Source: Conchocele bisecta (Eukaryota > Mollusca > Bivalvia > Lucinida > Thyasiridae). Taken from it: a stretch of 64,000 nt of DNA. Of this stretch, positions 54,994 through 64,000 are shown piece after piece; position 1 is the first letter of the stretch, and every line of letters begins with the position of its first letter. The stretch is from contig CM055266.1 of NCBI GenBank assembly GCA_029237695.1, forward strand, positions 114,717,370-114,781,369. The letters run 5' to 3'. The translations under genes were made by a program, and so were the position numbers. A model generated the notes under the pieces. It searched no databases and was not told the origin of the DNA. It worked only from the letters and a program-made list of their open reading frames with translations.

Positions 54994-57900
54994 CTATCCT
55001 ATAGGCTCTGTGTGCAACCCGTCTTCCATCACTCTCCTCTTGTCGTAGTACGCCGACAACCCCAACTTAAATCCTGCCTGTACGTCTTCATCACCCCGTT
55101 AACATCGGAATCCATGTTCTCCGCCATATCCCTACCCCGTCGAGAGCACTCTTGTATCTTCCCCAAGTCAGATCGTTTAGATCGCATCGCCATCCCCTCG
55201 GCTGAGTGCTTAGATTTTCCGTCACCACTCACGTAGTAACACTTGCTACACAGAGCGATGGCTCTATCTCCCTCGAATTCCAGCTTGAACATCCGGAGTT
55301 CTGTTGCTCCACGCGTCCCACGCCAACCACTCGGTCTTCTCCTTATTGAACTTTCTCTTCATCTTCTTTCTCACCACCTCCACCAACGTCTTCTCAGACA
55401 CCGCGAAGTACATACTGTCAGTGTCCATCTGTATAAGTTCGAAATCTCCGCGATCCAGTACTTGTCCAAGAAGTCGTAGTAGAACTCCAGTATCCGGAGC
55501 TTGGCCAACTGGTAGACCGCTATGCCACACTGAAACGGTCTGTTGATCACCACTCGAGTCTTCCTGCTCGATATCTCGTAAGCCTCCCAATCTCCTCCAG
55601 GTCTTCGAACCAACGCCGACCTCAGTGCCCGGTCGACAGTCTTCTCATCCTTCGTATATGTGGTGTTCAGGTGTCTCTCTTGTGCCTCTATCAGCTTGCC
55701 ACAACACGCGTTGCCAACCAGTTTGAATATCTCCGCCAACACCGTCTTGCTCTTGTCTACGTCCCCCGTCCGTCTGGCAGCGGTGACCTCTTCCACGAAC
55801 CATTGAAACGGTTTGCCGGGCGTGTAGTCTATCACCCTATGCACCGCCTTGATGATCAGACCGTGCTCCAGATACCACTTTAGCAGTGGGGAGTATATGA
55901 TCATCTTCTTGGCGGACATTGCCCCCACGAGCTTTCTCTGTCCTTCGACCCTTTTCCTCCCGGTACCGGCCAGGTAGTCCTTCATGTGCTGCGGAACCTT
56001 GTTCTCATCGATTTCTCGATTAACAAACAGCGGTGACATTTCCGAGAACTTGTCTCTCAACGTTTCTGGGACCTCTATATCCAACTCCGCAAATCCGAAC
56101 CACTTTTCACTCCTGACCTTCCTCAAGAAACAGTCTATATACGACTGTCTTTCCGGGTCGTCACACGTCCATATCGTCTCCTCCCGCACGGCATGTCTTT
56201 CGACAGGGTAGACAGATACAGCGCATTGGCGTCGTACCCCATCACCGCCTTGCACATCTTCTCCTCCCGACTACCTACCTGACCCCTGATCGTCGACCTG
56301 CAGCCTCTGCGTATCTGGAGAACACTATGGACGGACCACCGACCAATCCCTGCTTCATCATCTCATAAGTTTCAGACTTCGGCGACCACAGCTCGGGTTT
56401 GTGTCCGCCTTCCCATCGATCGTCCCACGAAGTAGGTACTGAAGGGAAACACCGGGCAGAGACACAACATCCTTGAGTATATTCCCACACCTCTTCCTCT
56501 GTAGAACTCCGTCATCTTAGTCAGAGCCTCCAGGAACGGTCCGACATCCAAGTCGTTGTAGTGTTGCAACCATTCCTTGAACGTCTTCATCCATTTTCTT
56601 GGTATACCTTCTTACACTCTTTCCACTCGGACAACGACAGTAGGAACTCACCCTTCAACTTCCGAGTACCACTCGGGATAGTCTGGCAGCCCCGGATGGT
56701 CGAGCTTGTCCGCGCTATCGAACCACTCGTACGGGAAGTGAGACATTATCGTTTTACAGTCGTACGCCTTAACCCACCGGTCGTACGTGGTACCGGGTCC
56801 CAGATACTGGATGATGTCGAGAAATCTAAAATCTGGGGTAAACAGAAACATCGTCGTGCTGGCTCTCTTTCCCGACCATCACCTTAGTCACGGTGGCCGC
56901 CAACTTCTCGACAAAGTACTGCTTGATGAGGTTCAAGGTCGTACCTGCTACAGTTGAACCCCACCACCGGGACTTGGTCAATCCAAGAGACAATCTTTGC
57001 TTGCTGAGACTTCGATAGCATATCTATATCGGCCGGCAGATACTTCTTCCTAACCCCCTCCTGATTGCCTTGCCTCTCATCTGTAGCTCGGTCACGAACT
57101 TCTCGACTACGTGTCAGGATCTCGTTCGCAGATGTGGGTTATCCCTTCTTATGCATCGTATCCCCTCCCCAAAGACACAGATATAGGAACGTGCTCGACC
57201 TCGAAGTCAGGTCTTTGGTGGGTTGAGTGGTTTTTGACTTGTCGAGATACGCCTCGAAGTCATAGACTATCTGGTGAGGGTACAGAGTCGTCTCCTCTCG
57301 CGCGGTGATTGTGGATAGTATGTATTAATTTTATCAAAATTATCATTCAACCATCGCACTACCCACATCACCACCAGCTCGTAACCTCATCCCTTATCTT
57401 GGCGTCTTGAATGTTCGTCCTCTTGTACAGCGATCTCGCGTTACCTCTCATGCAATGCCTCGGACACCCGTGCCAGTAGCATCCGTGAACTGAAACACGG
57501 TTTTAGTCTCATGACAGTAACCGTCGACCGGATCGCCGGCCACCCACCTCTCACCACCGTGACCACAGTCGGCGTGATGTATGTGTTTTCCCACCCTCTC
57601 CTCTTCTCTGTTCAACCATTGAATCGACCTCGCGCTCGCTGATCCCTTAGGATAGAACGCCTTCTCGTAGGCCGACTGTGGTCTCTCTACCCTCTTACCT
57701 GGACATGTCACCACGGTCTTCCCACCCATGCAGGTGGTCGCGTGCCTGTGCATGTTACACGACTTTGTGAACCGTTGTTGGCATCCGGAGCACCCGTACT
57801 CGTTCGTCATCTTGCGGAGGTTCGTTATGAGGAACGAGTGACCTCCAAACATTCCTATCGTCATTATTTTCTCCCCAACCGCGTCGTAGTTTGCCGGACA

Positions 57901-58948
57901 CTTCATTAGGTACCACACTCCCTCATCGGTGGGCTCGTAAACGCGAATGCCCATCTTGAAGTGCTCTTCGACCTTCTTAATATCTTTCAAGGGAATTCCC
58001 TTACTATCCGGTCCGTTATCGTGACCGAGATATTCGTTAGCTAGAGTTCGTGCATTCTCACAACAGCGGTCTGGTCTCCCTCCACGGTGGATGGCTATGC
58101 ACCTAAACAGACACAAGTAGTCGTCGTACGTGTCGACGGAATACATTCCCTTTTTCTGTCTTAACCAGTCTGGGAGTTTTCCCGCTCCCATGAGAGTTGT
58201 TGAGCGGTCGATGATCATCTTCACCTCGACCGATATCCAACGAACGAAGGTCCATTTTGTGTTTGGTCTATCAACTTTGTCGATGTCCATTCGACCTTTC
58301 TCTCTATCGGATATCCAACTCTCGGCTTTGGCGATCTCGTTTATCCACGGACTGCCCTTTGTTATTGTTTGTGATAGATCATAGTAGCGTCGGTCTCTAT
58401 GTTCCTAATACGATACGAGCACGAATACCTCAGATAACACGCCGTGGTCATCTCTGGACGAATTTTATTCATTATGCGATTAGCGATCTCCCCATCTACC
58501 CCCCTCTCGAAAGTCCATACTATCTTCCTCCTACCCCTATCAACAGTTTCCTAACTTCGGCTTCTTCGGCGAGAATCCTGGGACCCTCCTCCACAAAGCT
58601 CTGGCGATATCTCTCCTGCTCTTAGGAGGTCTCCCAACCAACCCTTGATAAATCTTATTGTAGTACGCCTTGAATAGTGGTTTTCTACGCGCGCTGGGAT
58701 CTTCTTTTACACGCTGCGCGTAAGCAGTGGCGCGCAGACTGGCCGACGTCTCGTTCTCCAATTTCTCGGAGCGTTTTTCAGGGTCAGCGGGCAGAGTCGT
58801 CGGTCGAAACCGCACGTCGCAGCCTCTCCTCGTAGACGATGGCTCGCGCGTCACTTATCCTATCTGCTATATCTTTCTTGAGTATCAAACCTCTTAGGGA
58901 AATTCCCCAACTCTTAGCTTGCTCTCTCATTTGCTTTATGGTAGACAT
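54994..58948 (-). pseudogene. Protein-primed-type family B DNA polymerase, multiply frameshifted
   Basis: About 1,300 codons. The start is MSTIKQMREQAKSWGISLRG at 58948, a SAP-like helix-turn region. The N-terminal domain has a zinc finger (C167, C170, H183, C187 of the frame 58290-57448) and an HGCYWHGC motif in another frame near 57490-57465. Exonuclease motif Exo I is DFEAYLD at about 57261. Polymerase motif A (YDANALY) has its Asp at 56233-56231, motif B (KLVGNACCGK) lies near 55724-55695, and motif C (MDTDSMY) near 55428-55408. The C-terminus ends at TAG 54994-54996. At least six changes of frame are needed, so it cannot work. It would replicate the element using a protein primer. The promoter-like repeat lies at 59035-58950. 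Confidence 0.88.
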
Positions 58949-59032
58949 TATACTAAGTATAACCAATAGATTTTTATCTTCAATAGGGTGTAAGTTTATT
59001 TGTAATAAATGTATGACAGATTGCTGTAATAG
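58949..59032 (-). promoter_or_regulatory. Promoter-like repeat upstream of PolB
   Basis: On the minus strand the block ACACCCTATT-GAGATAA-AATC-TATACTCA occurs at the inner edge of the TIR (about 59075-59033) and again, diverged, immediately before the PolB start (about 58992-58952, ACACCCTATTGAAGATAA then TTATACTTAGTATA). The left TIR has only the first copy, 24 bp upstream of the gene at 41395. The placing before two genes suggests a promoter or initiator element. Confidence 0.45.
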
Positions 59033-59381
59033 TGAGTATAACATAGGGATTCTTATCTCTAATAGGGTGTATCTTCTCATGTCATAAATATATGGTGAAA
59101 AATATGTTCTCATACATACCCGCCGAACAGTAGGTGTGTTTTTAAAAAATTATGCTTACTCCCCCCTTTGTGTTTTGAAAAATTAAAATTATGCCTACTC
59201 CCCCCTTCGTGTTTTGAAAAATTAAAATTACTCCCATTCTCATAAATATTCTCATAAAAATGGAGGAAAATCTGAGTAGTATATAAGAGTCATTAATTAT
59301 AGCACCACCCGGTGGGAGGCTCCGCGCGTAGCCGGTGGCTTCCAGAGGGTGGTGGTATCATTGTGACTCTTATATACTACT
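59033..59381 (-). repeat. Polinton right terminal inverted repeat
   Basis: Inverse of 41021-41371 with about 1% difference. The complement reads AGTAGTATATAAGAGTCA at the tip; the left tip has G in place of the first A. Followed by the AGAAT duplication (59382-59386). Confidence 0.92.
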
Positions 59382-59386
59382 AGAAT

Positions 59387-62300
59387 ACAAATTAAAAATG
59401 GCCACCAAAATAGTGACAGTACTTGGAAAAGCCGATAGTTTGCAGTTTGGCGGCCATATTGACTATATATTTATTTCTGCATTGTCTGGCTGATTAATAA
59501 AAATATAGTATAGCCAATGTATAACAGGTAATGCTAAACACTATTTTTACATATGTTGTATGAGTTATGTATGCTTTCAAATAGCGAAATGCAGAAAATC
59601 AGCTTTTTGTCTTGATTTGACCCATGAAAGACATTGGAACTGCCCCTAAACAGTCCAATTTGAGTGTAGACTCATATTCAAATGTATAGTTTTGAAAGGT
59701 ATAACTCACTGTGAGCACTCATTTGTAAGCAGAAAATGTTGAAAGGATAATCCCATGTGCCTGGAGTAGAATCATGGCAATATATTCCATTTGAAAAGTT
59801 CACAGATGTAATTTTAGTGGCCATCTTAGAATTTAAGAATATTCTATTTTATTAAATGTCGTACCAGGATACAAATGGATTTTGTGAAGATATTCAGTAA
59901 CAAACACATACTGTACACAAAGCTAGTGTTATTTATGTTGCATAATAAAATGTGAAATGTAATATTGTTACGTACAATAACCAGTTCCAAATACATGTAT
60001 GTTATATATGTATTTTATAAAATTTATGTATGGTATGATATGCTATTTACTATTATACAATGACATCCTGGGATGTACATGTACATGTAAAGCGAAAGAC
60101 GTGTTGTTCAAGTTGTGTGTACTACTATGAGACAATATGGGTCATTGTGTTTGATCAGTAAATCTTCCCATGAGGTAGTACACCAGACTACATTTGATTT
60201 TCAAAGAAGCAAACACAGTGAGTCATTTCTTCCACGGCTATGGTTAGAGAAATTTGCATATATCTTGCATATAGTTGTCAGACCAGAATTGTAAAAAAAT
60301 TGTTGAATCCCTTGCTACCAACAATTCAGTTATTCACCTACCAATGTGTTCACCATCAGAATGATCGGGGCAGTATTAGATAACCAAATACCCAAATACC
60401 CAATATGACATATGTATAGAACCACTCATCTGGATTAGACAAATATAAGTTTGGAATACGGGCAAAAAAAGTATAATTGTACGTAGGCCGCACCATGTGG
60501 ATTTGCTGAACAATGTACTCTCGTCATGGCCTATACTGTTCGCATGTCAGTTAATTCAAATTCATTACAATAACTGTACTGTACAACAAACATTAACTGG
60601 TGATAACAAAGAAGTCAGATCATTTAACACAGAATCTTATTATTACATTGTATATCTCACACAATTGTACCCAACAAAGAACATACTGAATTACCTGCAA
60701 ATTACTGCATTGTGATCTTGAAGATAATGACTCATTGAAACATATCGATCAACAGCATCACCGTTAAAGTTACGTGCTGATGGAGAGTCATTCTTGCGTG
60801 TCGATATGGCTTTTGAGCATACTTTTTCAAGGAGCGTAATACGTTGCCAGTTGTACCATTCAGTGTGATCCAAATAATTTAATTTGATATGTTACATACA
60901 CGGTTTTGCCTTACTGCATTACAGTTTACGTGTACCTGATATTACAGCTTAGTACTTCGTTCGACGACAGCGTTCCCTAACATGAATTGTGCATGATATG
61001 CGGAAGCCGTCGCAGCCACTTCATGCATTGAAGCGAATAAGACAATTTTCACCGGGCGTAGTATATGTGATAATTATATGACCATCCATGGGAGAATGGC
61101 ATTGCTTGCATACTGCCTAGTAGAATGCTACTTGTTTATGAAAAGTTATATCAGAGAAGGAAAATAGGTTTTATACTTCACTATTTTTCCTGTCAAATTG
61201 TGAATTTAAATTTATCATGTGCATGAAACTCCAGACAATTCTGGATACAACATACCTCGGACAAAGCGGCAACAAGCTATCACCATAGTGTTTAAACACT
61301 TTTACTAGTACATACTGCTGAAAGTATCCTAACACTCTGTTATTTCAACTAATCCCTACAAATGAATCACCATATTTTGATGAGAGCTCCATTCATGTAT
61401 GTCCAGATGCGACGTTGAATATTATGATGTGACATTCATCATTCATCATAATCCTGTGCTATTCTCTCCAAGAAATCTCAGTATACCCAAACACACACCA
61501 GTCCTGCGTTTTAAAGGTGTCTGACATTCACTTCTATGAGATGAAACAATCTGTATATATCTCCAAGTAATACATCAACATTTCTATATACATGTATATA
61601 TAAGGGAATGTGTTTACAATAGTGAATTTGTTGTATTTTACAGTGGCTGATCACCTACAATTACACATACAGTACATTTATATGCCGAATATAAAAAGCT
61701 ATATGTTTACAGTTTTCATAGTGATATTTTTGTCTGCAGATGTCTGGAGAATCTGAAGCATTATTATTGAAGAAGATCAATTCTGCTGATTACTTAGTCC
61801 ACACTAAAATATAAGAGACTGCATATGTTTCTTCATTGCTGATTTTGATACAGATATATTTCATACTTTGCGTTATTCCATTCTACGCTTTCAACAAATC
61901 TTATTTCTGACTTAAGCAAACAAAATCGTCAGAAATGTCACTGATTGCTTGTTCCTCTTGGAATACTGTATATGTAGTCGCCTTCATCTAGATCATCATC
62001 CGTTTTATATATCCAATTAAGCATGTGATTTGTGCTGTCATATTACAATTTGTATAAACTTGATATTGTTGTCCTACTGTTTCTTCCATGACACCATGGT
62101 GAAATGAATAGTTCTATCAATTGGTCATGTTGAGTGAATTGATTATCAGCCTGTCTAATGCCTACATGTTTTTCTTTCTTCCAATGGAATGCTGTCCTAA
62201 AGATACTTAGAAACAAACAAATATAATCTTGTATCACAATGTTTGTATCTATCAATACGCACTATCTAATTATATTATATTATCTATTAGATCTGTTGCG

Positions 62301-63760
62301 GGGTGTGGTTGGTTGCGAGCACGAGAATGGTAATGTAACAATCAGTGTTCCTCTTCACCGGAAATCCGACATGGTTTAGACCTCATTTACATTTCGGCCT
62401 TCTGTTACTTGCGGGGGAAATCTTGTCATATCCCATTAAAAGGCAATACGATTAGTGCTAATCCGATTTCTTTTTGAGATGGAACTAAGTGACTATAGTG
62501 TGATATGGATCTGGCATCAGGGCCGGTCAATCTAATTTTACGGCTGAGTATACATTATTTTCTTGATGCATATAGTTGGTTCTGATTTGGTATTTCCTCC
62601 CAGTACATATAGGTTAAATACAGAATGGACTCCATTGGTCCGGCCTTAAACTACCTTAGCTGTTGATAGGCCGTTATATACAACACTCAATCGTTAGATA
62701 CTTTGCAAGATATATCAAAGGTTTATGATTTGTGAGGGTGGAGAGAGCATATATTAAAATATGGTGCTAACAGATAGAAAGTTACCATTTATAAGGATTG
62801 CCATGCGGAAATTAGTGGTAACACATGGTATGTCAGCTATTTCCGCATACATATTTTATTATATGCTTATCAAGAGTGTAGATGTCAGCCATCTTTGATT
62901 TTAAAATTATGATTAACTCAACTCTAAATTGACACATGCCATGTAACAACACATTCCATGTAAAAATTAGCGAGGAACACTTATGCAATTTATATTTTTA
63001 CCTTTTCTGGCTACAGAAACATTTTTCTTTCAGTTTTCCAATATGGCGGATCTTGAAATTGAAGGCCTAGACCAAATATATGCATTTCAATGGGAATGTA
63101 CTACCGAAAACTAACGAAAACTGTAAAATACATCTCATTCTTTGATTTTGTTCGTCTGGTTACAGAAATATTTCGTTTTATACTTTACAAAATTGCGTTG
63201 GCGGCCATTTTAAATATGGGACTCCAGGAAATGTAGCTCCAATTGTCCCAATTTTAAAATATGTTCTGTTAGTTTAATCAATAAAAAACGACCGATAATA
63301 TTTGTTACAAATTCCAGGAAAGTGACATGCTATTAATGGGAATATTCTCTTCATTGTCAGCAATAGGCTAAATCAGAACGAATTGAATAAAACATACTGT
63401 TTTGGCGGCCATCTTGGATTTACGAACAGGAACTTTGAGAAAATGGTATCAACATGTTTGTAAACAATTTCGCTATCGACAAATGGCTATTATCATTATC
63501 GGTTAATCCTTAACCGGAATTCCGACTGGAGATCTGGTTTGGCCCTCATCATACGTCTTTGGCATTTTGATGACGTACAACATGATATTTTCTTGTTTGT
63601 TAGGAAAATTTTCGGCCTTCTTGAATTTCAGACATGTTTTGTCAATATTTCGGTATTTTCAGAACCCCTATTCGTTTAGCTACCAAAAATAGTTCATCAG
63701 TAGAAGGCTATAAATGCTGTTATAAATCATATACGTGCATATACACACCCATGTCGATGA
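59387..63760. other. Right part of the TA-flanked element; no gene recognised
   Basis: AT-rich throughout. YY1-like words occur at about 59398 (AAATGGCCACC), 59450 (GGCGGCCATATTG), 59817, 62887, 63043, 63193 and 63403 (GGCGGCCATCTTGGATTT). 62440-62700 contains a degraded SINE 3' domain (CTACCTTAGCTGTTGATAGG). 61600-61620 has a GTATATACATGTATATAT-like run. No coding region is supported. Confidence 0.45.
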
Positions 63761-64000
63761 ACATGTTTGGGTCAGTATGACCTAAATGACCACCAAAATG
63801 ACCCCTAAAGGTAAAATCTGCGGGGGTACCCACCCCTATCCAACAGCTTACATATCATAGAAGTCAATCAGCATGGGTACCCATTTTTAACAAAAAATGT
63901 CATCAAAACTTTATTGGAGGCCTTTTATTGGCATTGGCGGGCCGTCTATAAAGGGTGTACAATGGTGTCGGCTAATTCTGCTCACCTAATTCTTTCCAAA
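63761..64000. repeat. Right terminal repeat of the TA-flanked element and flank
   Basis: TGACCCCTAAAGG, GGGGTACCCACCCC, GCATGGGTACCCATT and TGGCGGGCCGTC are the inverse of 40706-40890. The last 54 bases are outside it, with nothing recognisable. Confidence 0.65.

Larger units (their letters stand above)
41021..59381. mobile_element. Polinton/Maverick, about 18.4 kb
   Basis: Terminal inverted repeats of about 340-350 bp, flanking direct repeats AGAAT (41016-41020 and 59382-59386; a sixth base differs), a right terminus that reads 5'-AG on the complement, and a gene set of PolB, integrase, packaging ATPase and capsid-type proteins. Polintons have 6-bp duplications, AG termini and 15-25 kb length, so all fit. 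Genes 41.4-42.2 and 45.9-54.9 kb are mostly plus; 42.6-45.9, 47.3-48.3 and 55.0-58.9 kb are minus. GC is visibly higher than in the AT-rich flanks. Confidence 0.92.
40706..63946. mobile_element. TA-flanked DNA element into which the Polinton inserted
   Basis: GACGGCCCGCCAGGGCATT at the left and the inverse with GGCGGGCCGTC at the right, with TA on both sides. About 200 bp at each end match in inverse orientation (ATGGGTACCCATGC, GGGTACCCC, TAGGGGTCA against TGACCCCTA). Without the Polinton it would be about 4.9 kb: 40706-41015 plus 59382-63946. No transposase gene was seen, so it appears nonautonomous or decayed. Confidence 0.7.

Noticed and set aside
54733..55236. 167-codon plus-strand frame across the integrase/PolB convergence
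   Set aside because: It overlaps the integrase C-terminus in another frame and then the complement of PolB; a shadow frame.
41016..59386. TATATA as target duplication (41026-41031 and 59371-59376)
   Set aside because: The inner inverted copy of the terminus at 41110-41126 includes GTAGTATATA, so these bases belong to the element; AGAAT outside is the better duplication.

Overview
The window looks like AT-rich, repeat-dense nuclear DNA of a marine invertebrate, most likely a bivalve mollusc. That assignment is inference. It rests on tRNA-type SINEs, on tandem arrays of about 130-170 bp units bounded by short hairpins (resembling the bivalve 'pearl' arrays) and on one spliced exon of an SLC35A-type nucleotide-sugar transporter (7479-7651, minus). 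No complete host gene was recognised.

Layout: 1-14114 is stacked hairpin-bounded arrays (families called A to E here), SINEs and the SLC35A exon. 14115-18636 is a DNA transposon with long terminal inverted repeats and TAA duplications; it carries a broken gene of a widespread invertebrate family (NHTHYARW and HEEADSRL motifs, C-terminal Cys-rich cluster). 18637-31900 is further arrays, two 467-bp SINEs with clean duplications, a 3.4-kb foldback element (21967-25375) and gene-free AT-rich DNA. 31900-40705 holds piggyBac-type, Harbinger-like and mariner-type MITEs, another array block and a LINE reverse-transcriptase fragment.

The main object is a Polinton/Maverick at 41021-59381 (about 18.4 kb). 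It has about 340-350 bp terminal inverted repeats, flanking AGAAT repeats, and sits inside another TA-flanked DNA element (40706-63946). It carries a virus-like gene set: protein-primed-type family B DNA polymerase (minus, right end), a retroviral-type integrase convergent with it, a packaging ATPase with Walker A and B motifs, a probable double jelly-roll major capsid protein, a fibre-like coiled-coil protein with a head domain, and several small membrane or coiled-coil proteins. In Polintons these parts would work together: PolB copies the element, capsid and ATPase form and fill particles, and integrase inserts the DNA. Here the polymerase, integrase, capsid, fibre and several other genes are broken by frameshifts or stops, while the block 50812-53575 (ATPase, 419-aa membrane protein, two small proteins) is intact. 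A 160-bp repeat array has replaced the capsid gene's 3' end. A structured stretch with a Pol III-like B box and T-run (42265-42528) is the most unusual noncoding feature.

Across the window, several unrelated repeat families carry a YY1-like motif (CAAGATGGCGGCC or its complement) or TGACCTTG/TCAAGGTCA half-sites once or more per repeat unit.
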